From positions 310,001-374,000 of the forward strand of contig NZ_AUHD01000005.1 of assembly GCF_000423005.1 (NCBI RefSeq): 64,000 nucleotides of DNA. Reading direction: 5' to 3'. The position numbers were made by a program, and so were the translations under genes. The stretch comes from Gelidibacter mesophilus DSM 14095. GTDB lineage: Bacteria > Bacteroidota > Bacteroidia > Flavobacteriales > Flavobacteriaceae. The notes under the pieces are model-generated. The model made no database searches and was not told the DNA's origin. It saw nothing but the letters and a program-made list of their open reading frames with translations. Below, piece by piece: positions 34,501 to 42,973 of the stretch (positions within the stretch are counted from its first letter, which is position 1; every line of letters starts with the position of its first letter).

Positions 34501-37500
34501 CCAGATTGAAAACTGTTAAAGGCTGCAAAACTATAATGTATTGAAAACCCGCCCAGGTCAGTCTCATTTACCGGAATAGCAATTGTTTTTTTATTATTAC
34601 TTAATGGTACGATATAGGTGTTGATAATCTTTTGTCCCTTTTCAACATCTATGATAACCACCATATTTTCTGCAGCACTACCAAAAGTAAGGATCACATT
34701 TTGGCCCACTTTATAGGAGGATTGATCGGTGCTAATACTAAACAATTGATGATCAGGAAGGATTTTATCTTCAGGGCTGAACACAAAAGTTTGTGCTTGG
34801 TCTTTAACCACCTGTCCAAATTTGTCTTTACTCTCTAAAATAATGATGTAATTTCCAGAGTTCCATTTTTCAAGATGATCTAATTTGATTTCTTTCGATT
34901 CTGAAGTGTCAAAGCTAGTTTCAAAAACAAGCTTGCCTTTGTCCCAAGTCTCTGGCTTATGCTCTTCTTGATAGGCTTCGTGAGGAAATAATTTTTTGAA
35001 TTCTTCTCGAGATAATGCTTGATAATCTGGCGCATTCCAAGGGCGCGGTCGTAAAACTTCCTTTGGAGCTTCAAGTTTGTGAATTTTTATAGTGCCTTGC
35101 GCTGCGGCAAATTCGCCGTTTAAATTTTTTGTACTGAGCGTCAGGAGATGCTCTTTTTTAGTTTTATTCAACTGTTCTGCAATGGATATATTTGCTAAAA
35201 GTGCATGATAGCCCATATTTACAATGGCGGTTGCACTGCGAGTTTCGCCATTGAGATCGGTGACATCTGCAGTAATTTCATAATTAAAAACTGGCAATCC
35301 GCTTTTATCCACACTTTCGTCAGGAATCGCTTTAAATTTTATTTCAAAATTGCCGTCTTTATCGGTGCTGCTTTCGCCATGTGCAATTTCCTGCGGTTCA
35401 CTGCTAAACCAAGGTCTGTGCCAATAATACCAACGCGGATACTGAACTTTTCGGTGAACGCGATACACGACTTTGGCATCCGTAATCGTGCTTCCGGCGT
35501 AGGCTAAAGCATTCCCTTTTATTACTACAGAATCATTGACTTTAAAGGTTTCAGTGACTGGCAGGAATTTAGTTTCAAATTTTGGACGTTTATATTCCTC
35601 AACCGAAATGTTAGCATAGCCGTAGTTTCCAGCGTGGATGCTAATGCTAAAAAGACCTGTCAGTCCAGTATTGGGCAAGATAAACTCTCCAGAAACCGAA
35701 CCATAATCGTTGGTTTTAAGTTCTAGCTCTTTAACCACTTCACCATTGACGTTTTTAAGAGTCACTTTTACTGATTTATTGGCATAAACCGTTGTTTTCT
35801 TATTTTCTCTTCTAGTGGCAATGCCTTTAAAGTAAACCACCTGTCCTGGTCTGTAAATGCTTCGGTCTGTAAATAAAAAAGGCGTATAAGTTACGAGTTC
35901 CTGATCGTCATCATTGTTATAATCACCGCTGCTATAATGATTTTTAAAGTATACCGTGTCTTCATTATATATGGCTGTAATATCCATATTATAATAGCTA
36001 TTTTTCGAATTTATAAGACTGAATTCCCCTTGTTTATCGGTTTGAAAATTCACGGTTTTATAGCTGTTATTATAATTCTCTTGGTATCTCACATTCACTT
36101 TAGCTCCAACTATCGGGGCACCATTCGTCCTATCAATCAATTGAAAGAGTTCTCTATTGGTGTCGGATTTAGTCACCAAAGCCATATTGGTCACTTGAAC
36201 GGATTTAAAACTGAAAAACTCACTGTTTGAGAAATCTGTCGAAGCTACAATAAGATATTGTCCGTTATTTAGTTTTGGAGCAACAATTTCGGTGCTGTGG
36301 ATTTGATAATCCTTTTCGTCCTTAAGTTGACTTTGCCATTCTTCTGAGACTTTTAAATTTTTTATAAACGCGAATCGCTCTTCTCGTCTGTAAATTTTAT
36401 CAAAATTCTCCATCTCGAAAAGGGACAGTTTATAGGCTCTAAATTTTAAGGCGTTCAAGTTAGAATAGCGCACTAATAATAAGCTGTTGGTTTGAATTGG
36501 GATACTATTTTCTGCAGTCAATTGAACTGTAGGTGATAGAATGCTCTTCTTTAATATGATACATTTTTCTGCGCCTTTACTATTAGGGAAGCGTTTTGTG
36601 ACGACATCACAAATGGCAATGGCATCTTTGAGCTTCCAGCGGACATCAGGATTAGTTTTGGTATCAAAAGTTTGACCTTGTTGATGGAATAGCGATCCGA
36701 TTTCGAAATCGTATAATGCCGAAACTTCATGGTTTTTATGGGCTTCAGAAGCTTGCTTGAGACTTTTCAAATAAACCGATTCCTTATCGTTAAAAGTTGC
36801 ATTGTTTTTAACAAAATGCAGACGCTGAATATCAACATCCGCTAATGCGTAAGGCTCTTTGTCCTTAAGATGGAAAGCGATGAGGTTCTTGTAAATCTTT
36901 AAAGCTTTTAATTGTAAAGACGTTGAATCTTGATGGCTAATGTCCAATCTTGAATAGGTCTTGGCATCCATCAGGAATTCAGGGTTATCAATCAAAAATT
37001 TATAAGAAGGTTGGGTAATGCTATTTTCATTTGTTTGATAGAACTCTAAGGCATTCTGGTTTAGAAAATCAAAAAGAGTGGGTCTGTATAGTTTTGAATC
37101 CTTGGTTTTTGTTAACAATTCGTCATAATTTAACAATGCTGTTTCTTGAAGGATGACATCGTTTTTTAGCGAGTTTTGATAATGATGATCAATTTCTTCA
37201 AACAAGGTCTGAAGGTCCCAAGTTCTCAAATCTTCTGCATCGACCTTGCTTTCGGTATGTGATCTATTATAGAATATGTACCTGTTTTGTTGAAAATATT
37301 GCCAATATAAATTGGCGAGTATATTTTCTAAAACATTCTTTGTTGGAGCTTCGCTGTTTGCTATCTGGGATTTAAAATCCTTGATGACTTTTAATTGTGC
37401 ATCTTCCTCTAAAATAAGTGCATATTTACTTTTGTAAAGTAAGCTTTTGATATGTTGTGAGGTGTTTTTATCAGTCACTGCCATTTTGGAAATCTGCTCA

Positions 37501-37643
37501 ACAATTTCCAATGCCGATTTTGGCAAAGCATCAGCTTCAAGTTTTTCAACCTGTTTCCACAGTTTTTCGTAATTATTGGATTGACCTTGCGTAAAATTCG
37601 CAAAAAATAAGATCATAGAGACTATTATAAAGTGTTTCATCAT
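31599..37643 (-). CDS. Alpha-2-macroglobulin family protein (very large)
   Basis: About 2014 residues. A signal peptide (MMKHFIIVSMILFFANFTQGQ) precedes MG-type beta-sandwich domains, including the MG2-like ITDRSIYRPGQVVYFKGI, a bait-like stretch, and an alpha-helical thioester domain with CNEQ in YDCNEQIFSRYYANAL. The Cys-x-Glu-Gln pattern of the reactive thioester is kept. Bacterial macroglobulins trap attacking proteases in the periplasm. The unusual point is LDEMVVTGYGT near the middle (plus coordinates about 34018-34084), which looks like the SusC plug signature, with IMIRGQ just before it. The first 12 residues from 37679 (MKILFKDLNLFK) spoil the signal peptide, so I start at 37643. Confidence 0.92.
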   Translation of the reverse strand: MMKHFIIVSMILFFANFTQGQSNNYEKLWKQVEKLEADALPKSALEIVEQISKMAVTDKNTSQHIKSLLYKSKYALILEEDAQLKVIKDFKSQIANSEAPTKNVLENILANLYWQYFQQNRYIFYNRSHTESKVDAEDLRTWDLQTLFEEIDHHYQNSLKNDVILQETALLNYDELLTKTKDSKLYRPTLFDFLNQNALEFYQTNENSITQPSYKFLIDNPEFLMDAKTYSRLDISHQDSTSLQLKALKIYKNLIAFHLKDKEPYALADVDIQRLHFVKNNATFNDKESVYLKSLKQASEAHKNHEVSALYDFEIGSLFHQQGQTFDTKTNPDVRWKLKDAIAICDVVTKRFPNSKGAEKCIILKKSILSPTVQLTAENSIPIQTNSLLLVRYSNLNALKFRAYKLSLFEMENFDKIYRREERFAFIKNLKVSEEWQSQLKDEKDYQIHSTEIVAPKLNNGQYLIVASTDFSNSEFFSFKSVQVTNMALVTKSDTNRELFQLIDRTNGAPIVGAKVNVRYQENYNNSYKTVNFQTDKQGEFSLINSKNSYYNMDITAIYNEDTVYFKNHYSSGDYNNDDDQELVTYTPFLFTDRSIYRPGQVVYFKGIATRRENKKTTVYANKSVKVTLKNVNGEVVKELELKTNDYGSVSGEFILPNTGLTGLFSISIHAGNYGYANISVEEYKRPKFETKFLPVTETFKVNDSVVIKGNALAYAGSTITDAKVVYRVHRKVQYPRWYYWHRPWFSSEPQEIAHGESSTDKDGNFEIKFKAIPDESVDKSGLPVFNYEITADVTDLNGETRSATAIVNMGYHALLANISIAEQLNKTKKEHLLTLSTKNLNGEFAAAQGTIKIHKLEAPKEVLRPRPWNAPDYQALSREEFKKLFPHEAYQEEHKPETWDKGKLVFETSFDTSESKEIKLDHLEKWNSGNYIIILESKDKFGQVVKDQAQTFVFSPEDKILPDHQLFSISTDQSSYKVGQNVILTFGSAAENMVVIIDVEKGQKIINTYIVPLSNNKKTIAIPVNETDLGGFSIHYSFAAFNSFQSGTQNISVPYPKSELTIETKTFRDKLQPGTDETWSFNIKGPQGDKVSAELLASMYDLSLDQFEPHQWQFSPLNQSFYYSYNPRRAIKSFGNSAFYVYLPNFDLSYPYKSYDTWNWFGLYFGNGRQSIMIRGQASAVQMNPSNARAEEAEVSLDEMVVTGYGTQEQLANPPIAPMPPEPKEDLQSVAIRKNLQETAFFFPQLQTDADGNVTFSFTTPEALTKWKLQLLAHTKSLESVTTTLETVTQKELMVIPNAPRFLRHGDEISISTKIANLTENSLFGEAILQLFDAMTGNTIDVKLKNSDNRKSFIVDAKGNTQITWSLTIPDDVDAVQYKVIAKSGAFSDGEQNLLPVLSNRMLVTETLPMWIRSNETRTFTLDKLASTSGANSSKTLKNHKLTLEMTSNPAWYAVQALPYLMEYPYDCNEQIFSRYYANALASHIANSNPRIKEVFDQWASQDALISNLEKNEELKSILIQETPWLRDAQSETEQKKRIALLFDMNKMSNELQSAQRKLQNNQMGNGAWAWFEGGRPNRFITQQIISGFGHLKQLDVNMSAVEGSSNEMIKKAITYLDSEFVQEYNDLRKYNKDADLSKDHLSYTQLHYLYMRSFFPKIEKSKEVQTITNYYQTQIQNYWTGRSLYAKGLMAMVSHRTNDSKTAGKILKSLEENSITSDELGMYWKDNKASWFWYQAPIETQALMIEAFSEIQNDVKTIDNLKIWLLKNKQTNSWKTTKATTEAVYALLLQGSDWLSVTDMVDVLVGGEKIEPSKLENVKVEAGTGYYKTSWNGSEIKPEMAKVTLTKKGESIAWGSLYWQYFEDLDKITFAETPLQLKKKLFLKSNTDKGEQISEITPQTDLKVGDLVRVRIELRSDRDMEFLHMKDMRAAGFEPTNVLSSYKYQDGLGYYESTKDAATNFFFDYLPKGIYVFEYDLRVNNSGNMSNGITTIQSMYAPEFTSHSEGIRVKVK

Positions 37644-37997
37644 TTTGAATAAATTTAAATCCTTAAATAGAATTTTCACGAAAGCTACTGTGTTAGCGTC
37701 TTATATAAAAGACGAAATGTGTCAGACCTACGTTTGATTGAGTGAAGTTAACGAATTATGAAGTTAACTTTATTACTTTTTATTCTTTTACAAAAACAAT
37801 ACCATACCACTTTATTAATGTACAAGAAAAGAATCAAGACCGCTTCGCTTTGAAAATCAAGAATTAAGACAAGGAGTCTGACGGGTGGAGAATTTTGATT
37901 TTTACTAATGTCGATTAGGGTTTATAATTTAAATGCGTTAAATAAGATGAGATAACAATGCATGAGATTGTTTATTTTTGAATTCAGAAACTTCATT

Positions 37998-38951
37998 ATG
38001 AGATTTTTTATCTATTTTTTCTTTTTCTATATAGTTGCCATAGGGCAGACTGATTTTCAAAAAACCGAACAGCTTTTCGCTAATAATCAGTTTTCGAAAG
38101 CACAGGGACTTATGGAAATCTATGTCAAAAACTATCCAAACGACGCCAAAGGGATTGAGCTTTTGGGAGATGCCTATGGACATCAGAAAAAATGGGATGA
38201 TGCTATTGAAAATTATAAGAAACTAGTGGATCTCAGTCCCAAAACTGCCAACTATCATTATAAATATGGTGGCGCTTTGGGGATGAAGGCCTTGTCGGTT
38301 AATAAAATGAAAGCACTTGGGATAATTGGTGATGTAAAGCAGGCATTTATAACTGCAGCTGAGCTTGACCCTAAACATATTGACACCCGATGGGCATTGG
38401 TGGAATTGTATATGCAATTGCCTGGAATAATTGGTGGTAGCATGAGTAAATCACTGAAATATGCCGATGAGTTGCAGAACCTATCAAAAGTGGATGGCTA
38501 TTTGGCGAAAGGATATATTTATGAATATGATAAGTCGCCAGAGATAGCAGAAAAGTACTATAAGCTTGCCGTTATTGAAGGCGGATCGTTAACTTGTTAT
38601 GAGAAGCTGACCAATTTATATGTCGCTCAAAAGCAACCTGATAAAGCGATAGCCAATATGGAAGCTGCTCAGATCATGCACGGTAATAATGACTTAAATT
38701 ATCAAATAGGGAAGTTGACCGCGGACTATAATACGCAATTGGACAAAGGCGAAAAATCTCTCCGAATATATATCACTAATTATTCAGCGGAAGATGATGT
38801 GCCAAAAGCATGGGCAAACTACCGATTGGCGCAGATTTACAAACAGCAACAAAATAAGAATGATGCTTTAAAGCACATTGATCTCGCTCTTGCTGAATTG
38901 CCAAAAAATGAAGATTTCAAGACCGAGAAATCGGCTATTTTAAAACTTTAG
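37998..38951 (+). CDS. Tetratricopeptide repeat protein, exported
   Basis: About 317 residues. A signal peptide (MRFFIYFFFFYIVAIGQ) is followed by several TPR motifs, such as AQGLMEIYVKNYPNDAKGIELLGDAYGHQKKWDDAIENYKKLVDLSPKTANYHYKYG and ANMEAAQIMHGNNDLNYQIGKL. TPRs form helical scaffolds for protein contacts; the partner is unknown. The reading frame could start at 37962, but the 12 extra residues are out of place before the signal peptide, so I choose ATG 37998. It is divergent from the macroglobulin gene with about 350 bp between them, in which I see no strong feature. Confidence 0.8.
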   Translation: MRFFIYFFFFYIVAIGQTDFQKTEQLFANNQFSKAQGLMEIYVKNYPNDAKGIELLGDAYGHQKKWDDAIENYKKLVDLSPKTANYHYKYGGALGMKALSVNKMKALGIIGDVKQAFITAAELDPKHIDTRWALVELYMQLPGIIGGSMSKSLKYADELQNLSKVDGYLAKGYIYEYDKSPEIAEKYYKLAVIEGGSLTCYEKLTNLYVAQKQPDKAIANMEAAQIMHGNNDLNYQIGKLTADYNTQLDKGEKSLRIYITNYSAEDDVPKAWANYRLAQIYKQQQNKNDALKHIDLALAELPKNEDFKTEKSAILKL

Positions 38952-38955
38952 TTGA

Positions 38956-39070
38956 GCCACGAATACACGAATAATATTCTAGAGTTCCTGAAAAAGTTTT
39001 AAAACAGATGCCCTAGAGCCGACTAAAGCCATCGTGAAAGGGGATGGACAAACATTCGTGAATTCGTGGC
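38956..39070. repeat. Inverted repeat flanking a 113-bp segment
   Basis: GCCACGAATACACGAAT at 38956-38972 and its near-perfect reverse complement at 39054-39070 (16 of 17 bases) enclose a short non-coding segment. A direct CTCTGCGCAACTC/CCGCGCAACTCTGCG repeat follows at about 39092-39132. Both look like dispersed flavobacterial intergenic repeats. Confidence 0.6.
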
Positions 39071-39175
39071 AACGTAAATTTCTCAAAAGAAACCTCTGCG
39101 CAACTCCATGGTCCTCCGCGCAACTCTGCGAAACAATGTGAAGCACCTATCCACCTTCAAAACCCACATAAATCA

Positions 39176-39206
39176 TTCGCAATTCGCATCAAAAAAACTA
39201 TCTTTG
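39176..39206 (+). promoter_or_regulatory. Promoter of mpl
   Basis: TATCTTTG (39199-39206) fits the -7 consensus and stands 19 bp after TTCG (39176-39179), a one-base variant of the -33 element. The ATG is 20 bp further on. Confidence 0.6.
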
Positions 39207-39225
39207 AATTCTTCAAAATTAAACT

Positions 39226-40581
39226 ATGAACGTACATTTTATAGCTATTGGTGGCAGTGCTATGCACAATCTTGCCATAGCTTTACACAATAAAGGTTAT
39301 CAGGTAACAGGAAGTGATGATGAAATTTATGAGCCATCAAGGACAAGATTAAAGCAGAAAGGTTTACTCCCGGAAAGTGTTGGCTGGTTTCCTGAAAAAA
39401 TTAATGCAACAATTGATGCCATCGTTTTGGGAATGCATGCCAAGGCCGATAATCCTGAACTTTTAAGAGCGCAGGAATTGGGTTTGAAAATTTATAGCTA
39501 CCCAGAATTTCTATATGAACAATCCAAACACAAAACCCGTGTAGTTATTGGTGGGAGTCACGGAAAAACGACCATCACCTCCATGATTTTACATGTGATG
39601 CAATATCATGACAGAGATGTGGATTATATGGTAGGCGCCCAGTTGGAAGGTTTTGATGTGATGGTTAAATTGACGGATGATAATGATTTTATTGTTTTGG
39701 AAGGAGATGAATATCTAAGTTCGCCAATTGACAGACGACCAAAATTCCATTTGTATCAATCTAATATAGCATTGTTGAGCGGGATTGCTTGGGATCATAT
39801 TAATGTGTTTCCGACATTTGAAGGCTATGTGGAGCAATTCAAGATTTTTGTGGATAGTATTGTCAAAGGCGGAAGTATCACTTATAATGAAGAAGATTTA
39901 GAAGTGAAACGGGTTGTGGAAGCTTCAGAAAATACCATCCGAAAACTACCTTACCATACGCCAGAATATTCTGTGGTAAATGGCGAAACACTTTTGGAAA
40001 CTCCCGAAGGACCCTTGCCAATTGAAGTTTTTGGAAAGCATAATTTAAATAATCTTGCAGGTGCCAAATGGATTTGTCAACACATGGGTGTGGATGAAGA
40101 CGATTTCTATGAGGCCATCGCCAGTTTTAAAGGCGCCAGTAAGCGTTTGGAGAAAATAGGAGAGGGAATGAACAGCATTGCCTATAAGGACTTTGCGCAT
40201 TCGCCAAGTAAAGTTGAAGCCACTACCAATGCGGTTAAAGAGCAGTTTCCTGATAGAACTGTTGTTGCTTGTTTGGAGCTGCACACTTACAGCAGTCTAA
40301 ATGCCGATTTCTTAAAGGAATATAAAGGTACTTTAGATGCTGCAGATGTTGCTGTTGTATTTTATTCGCCACATGCGGTAGAAATTAAAAAACTGAAAGA
40401 AGTAAGCCAAGAACAAATTGCCACTGCCTTTGAACGTGACGATTTGATTATTTATACAAATCCTGACGATCTTAAGAACTTTCTGTTTTCGCAAAATTTT
40501 GATAATAAAGTGCTGCTCTTGATGAGTTCTGGTACTTATGGCGGATTGGATTTTGAGGAAGTGAAGAATTTAATGGTTTAA
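39226..40581 (+). CDS. mpl: UDP-N-acetylmuramate:L-alanyl-gamma-D-glutamyl-meso-diaminopimelate ligase
   Basis: A 451-residue Mur-ligase family protein. HFIAIGGSAMHNLAIAL binds the nucleotide sugar, IGGSHGKTTITSMILHVM is the ATP P-loop, and LEGDEYLSSPIDRRPKF and DHINVFPTFEGYVEQF are typical of Mpl rather than MurC. Mpl attaches recycled murein tripeptide to UDP-MurNAc in the cytoplasm. The DFAHSPSKVEATTNAVKEQFP stretch is the C-terminal domain motif. It is a single gene with its own promoter and ends in a convergent terminator. A MurC assignment is unlikely but possible. Confidence 0.92.
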   Translation: MNVHFIAIGGSAMHNLAIALHNKGYQVTGSDDEIYEPSRTRLKQKGLLPESVGWFPEKINATIDAIVLGMHAKADNPELLRAQELGLKIYSYPEFLYEQSKHKTRVVIGGSHGKTTITSMILHVMQYHDRDVDYMVGAQLEGFDVMVKLTDDNDFIVLEGDEYLSSPIDRRPKFHLYQSNIALLSGIAWDHINVFPTFEGYVEQFKIFVDSIVKGGSITYNEEDLEVKRVVEASENTIRKLPYHTPEYSVVNGETLLETPEGPLPIEVFGKHNLNNLAGAKWICQHMGVDEDDFYEAIASFKGASKRLEKIGEGMNSIAYKDFAHSPSKVEATTNAVKEQFPDRTVVACLELHTYSSLNADFLKEYKGTLDAADVAVVFYSPHAVEIKKLKEVSQEQIATAFERDDLIIYTNPDDLKNFLFSQNFDNKVLLLMSSGTYGGLDFEEVKNLMV

Positions 40582-40632
40582 TTTTATAGTCTTACAGATA
40601 AAAAAACTAGTATTCAAATTTGTAATAATGCA

Positions 40633-40671
40633 TAAAAAAAAAGCCATTCACGCTGCGTAAATGGCTTTTTA
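40633..40671. terminator. Bidirectional terminator between mpl and the FKBP gene
   Basis: AAAAAGCCATT pairs with AATGGCTTTTT across a ten-base loop, between two convergent genes. The A-run and T-run serve both strands. Confidence 0.85.
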
Positions 40672-40688
40672 ATACTGTGTGCTTTGTT

Positions 40689-41117
40689 TTATTTGATCTC
40701 AACCAATTCTAGTTCAAAAACTAAATCTTGACCAGCTAATGGATGGTTGCCATCCACTATAATATGATCATCTTTTACTTCAACAACTCTAAACTGGTGC
40801 TCTGTTCCATCAGGACCTTTAGATGCTAATCCCATCCCAACTTCTGGTTGGATTTCTTGTGGCAATTGGTCTTTTGTTACTTGATGAAATAGTTCTTTTT
40901 GAATATCGCCATAAGCTTCTTCCTTGGCAATTTCAACTGTTTTTTTATCGTTCACTTGCATATCAAGAAGGGCGTTTTCAAAACCCGGAATCAATTTTCC
41001 TTCACCAATAGTCACTTCTAATGGCTCACGTTCCAATGAACTGTCAAAGACCTGTCCGTTGGTTAATTTTCCTGTGTAATGTACTTTTACCGTATTATTC
41101 TTCTTTACTTGACTCAT
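40689..41117 (-). CDS. FKBP-type peptidyl-prolyl isomerase (SlyD-like)
   Basis: A 142-residue cytoplasmic protein. VKVHYTGKLTNGQVFDSS is the FKBP opening, EREPLEVTIGEGKLIPGFENALLDMQVNDKKTVEI is the core, and YGDIQKELFHQVTKDQLP with VDGNHPLAGQDLVFELELVEI is the SlyD-type IF domain and end. It helps proline isomerisation and folding. It lacks the His-rich tail of E. coli SlyD. Upstream, TAATTTTG on the minus strand (41146-41153) is a good -7 element 28 bp before the ATG. Confidence 0.94.
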   Translation of the reverse strand: MSQVKKNNTVKVHYTGKLTNGQVFDSSLEREPLEVTIGEGKLIPGFENALLDMQVNDKKTVEIAKEEAYGDIQKELFHQVTKDQLPQEIQPEVGMGLASKGPDGTEHQFRVVEVKDDHIIVDGNHPLAGQDLVFELELVEIK

Positions 41118-41145
41118 AAATTCTATTTAATGTTATTATCAAATA

Positions 41146-41153
41146 CAAAATTA
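41146..41153 (-). promoter_or_regulatory. -7 promoter element of the FKBP gene
   Basis: Reads TAATTTTG on the minus strand, a full match to TAnnTTTG. A TTGG lies near the expected -33 position. Confidence 0.5.
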
Positions 41154-41324
41154 TGATTTATATAGTGAATGCCAAGGTTTTGACGTTTTAATAGGTGTTT
41201 ATTAAGAAAAGCTTAACGTAAAGTACTATTTTGTAAGATTTGGACATAATCTTGGAGTGTAAAAAATTGACTTTCAAGACCATTGTATACCTAAGTTTAC
41301 GACCTCAAGAATTCAAATTAATTG

Positions 41325-41332
41325 TAATTTTG
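41325..41332 (+). promoter_or_regulatory. -7 promoter element of the formate/nitrite-type transporter gene
   Basis: TAATTTTG lies 28 bp before the ATG at 41361 and matches the Bacteroidota -7 consensus. No convincing -33 element is seen. Confidence 0.5.
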
Positions 41333-41360
41333 CTGTCTTAAGCGCAAACTGCGACTTGCT

Positions 41361-42224
41361 ATGAAAGAAGAAAATAAAGATCAACAAGAACATCAAAAGG
41401 ATTTAGAAGAGATTTCAAATAACCTGGAACAATCTAAGGGATATACTGAAATACTAAGCAGGGTTATTCATGAAGGGGAGGCGATTTTTAAAATCAAGAA
41501 AAAGGCCATCTTTTTCAGTGCCAGTATTGCGGGACTTGAAATAGGCTTCAGTTACGTTATGATTTGCGCATTGTTTTTTCTTTTGCAGGGGTCCGTTGAT
41601 GATATTGTCATCTTTAGAATGTTCGGTTTGGTGTATCCATTAGGATTTATACTTGTTGTTTTAGGTAAATCCGCCCTATTTACTGAGCAAACTTCTGTCT
41701 TAGCGTTACCCGTACTTAACGGACAACGTTCCATTTGGGAAATGTTACAAATTTGGGGCATCGTTATTTTAGGAAACGTGGTAGGAGGTATCGTATTTGT
41801 TTTGAGCATTAACACTTTAGCATCAGAACTCGGTATTTTCAATCCAGAGGTCATGATCGCCATCGGTAGTCACGTCCTTGGACATGACTACTGGCTGATT
41901 CTATTAAGTGCAATTTTGGCGGGTTGGCTGATGGGACTGTTAACTTGGCTCATGAATAGTACCACGGAAATATTAACACGGATTGTTATAATTACCATGA
42001 TTACCGGCACCATTGGATTTCTTGGATTCCACCATAGTATCGTGGGAAGTATAGAAGTATTTGGTGCGTTTTTGCACTCTAGTGACATAGCATTGACCGA
42101 TTATCTTCTTTTTTTATTGATAGCCTTAATCGGTAATGGCATTGGGGGTGCCATTGTTGTAGGACTCTTTAAATATCGCGTTTTTGAATACAACTATAGC
42201 GCAGAACCAGAGGTTGATAGGTAA
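41361..42224 (+). CDS. Formate/nitrite transporter family membrane protein
   Basis: A 287-residue protein with a charged N-terminal tail (about 1-45) and six predicted membrane helices, as in the FNT family. KKKAIFFSASIAGLEIGFSY, LGKSALFTEQTSVLALPVL and GWLMGLLTWLMNST match the YfdC-like subgroup; TEQTSVLALPVLNG corresponds to the conserved FTENMLLAVVPV of FNT channels. Such proteins let small monovalent anions cross the membrane. The substrate is unknown. It stands alone, convergent with the next gene. Confidence 0.88.
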   Translation: MKEENKDQQEHQKDLEEISNNLEQSKGYTEILSRVIHEGEAIFKIKKKAIFFSASIAGLEIGFSYVMICALFFLLQGSVDDIVIFRMFGLVYPLGFILVVLGKSALFTEQTSVLALPVLNGQRSIWEMLQIWGIVILGNVVGGIVFVLSINTLASELGIFNPEVMIAIGSHVLGHDYWLILLSAILAGWLMGLLTWLMNSTTEILTRIVIITMITGTIGFLGFHHSIVGSIEVFGAFLHSSDIALTDYLLFLLIALIGNGIGGAIVVGLFKYRVFEYNYSAEPEVDR

Positions 42225-42259
42225 TCAAATCGGATATAGAAGATTCACTGAGAAGCTAC

Positions 42260-42781
42260 TTAAAAAATGGCAACGCCTTCCGTAGTAAATGAAAACGATT
42301 TGTTGCCCAAACCACCAATCATGACTGCTTGAAAAAGCGGATTGAGTTTTTCATTGCCATACCATTCAATTACGAAATTAGCGCCCGAACCACCCGTTTT
42401 ATCTTCTTCATCCACAACATATTCTAAAGTTTCAAAAGTGTTGAGAAAAATGGGGGATTCTATATATTTTCTGACCAATTTTCCTTCAGTATTATAATAA
42501 TCAATCCGGCTTATATATAGGGTATCGGTTTCGCTGGTATTATGAATGCTCAAAGTTGAGGTGAGCAAGGTCCTTTCGTTGCGTGTCCGTTGGTAAATAT
42601 CAGAATAAACGGGCACGTACACTTTCTTTCTAGTATAGTTGCTATCCGTTTTTGTCGTTGGTCGTTCTATGGTATGATCTGTAGATATCAAATCCCTTTG
42701 TTCTTTTTGAGTTTTTTGATCGCATGCCATAATTAGGCTTAAAAATAGAAGAATAAGAGGTGTTGAATATTTCATGAGCAA
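42260..42781 (-). CDS. DUF3124 lipoprotein
   Basis: A 173-residue lipoprotein: signal ending IMAC with the lipidated Cys20. KVYVPVYSDIYQRTRNERTLLTSTLSIHNTSETDTLYISRIDYYNTEGKLVRKY is the DUF3124 core, and GGSGANFVIEWY and PLFQAVMIGGLG are its end motifs. The role of the family is unknown. It is convergent with the FNT gene (35 bp apart). Confidence 0.85.
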   Translation of the reverse strand: MLMKYSTPLILLFLSLIMACDQKTQKEQRDLISTDHTIERPTTKTDSNYTRKKVYVPVYSDIYQRTRNERTLLTSTLSIHNTSETDTLYISRIDYYNTEGKLVRKYIESPIFLNTFETLEYVVDEEDKTGGSGANFVIEWYGNEKLNPLFQAVMIGGLGNKSFSFTTEGVAIF

Positions 42782-42973
42782 TATAGATTAAACAGATTTA
42801 CGAAACTGTAGCATAGCAAATATAATGAAGAAATGTGTTTTTTAAGTCATCACTCATGAGTTATCCGTCCGCATTTCTTGGGTATCAGTCTTCAGCTTTC
42901 AGACCACGCGCTTCAATTATTGCCCTTCCAACTTCCCACTTCATGCAGCAACCTTCCCACTTCAAACTTCTCT

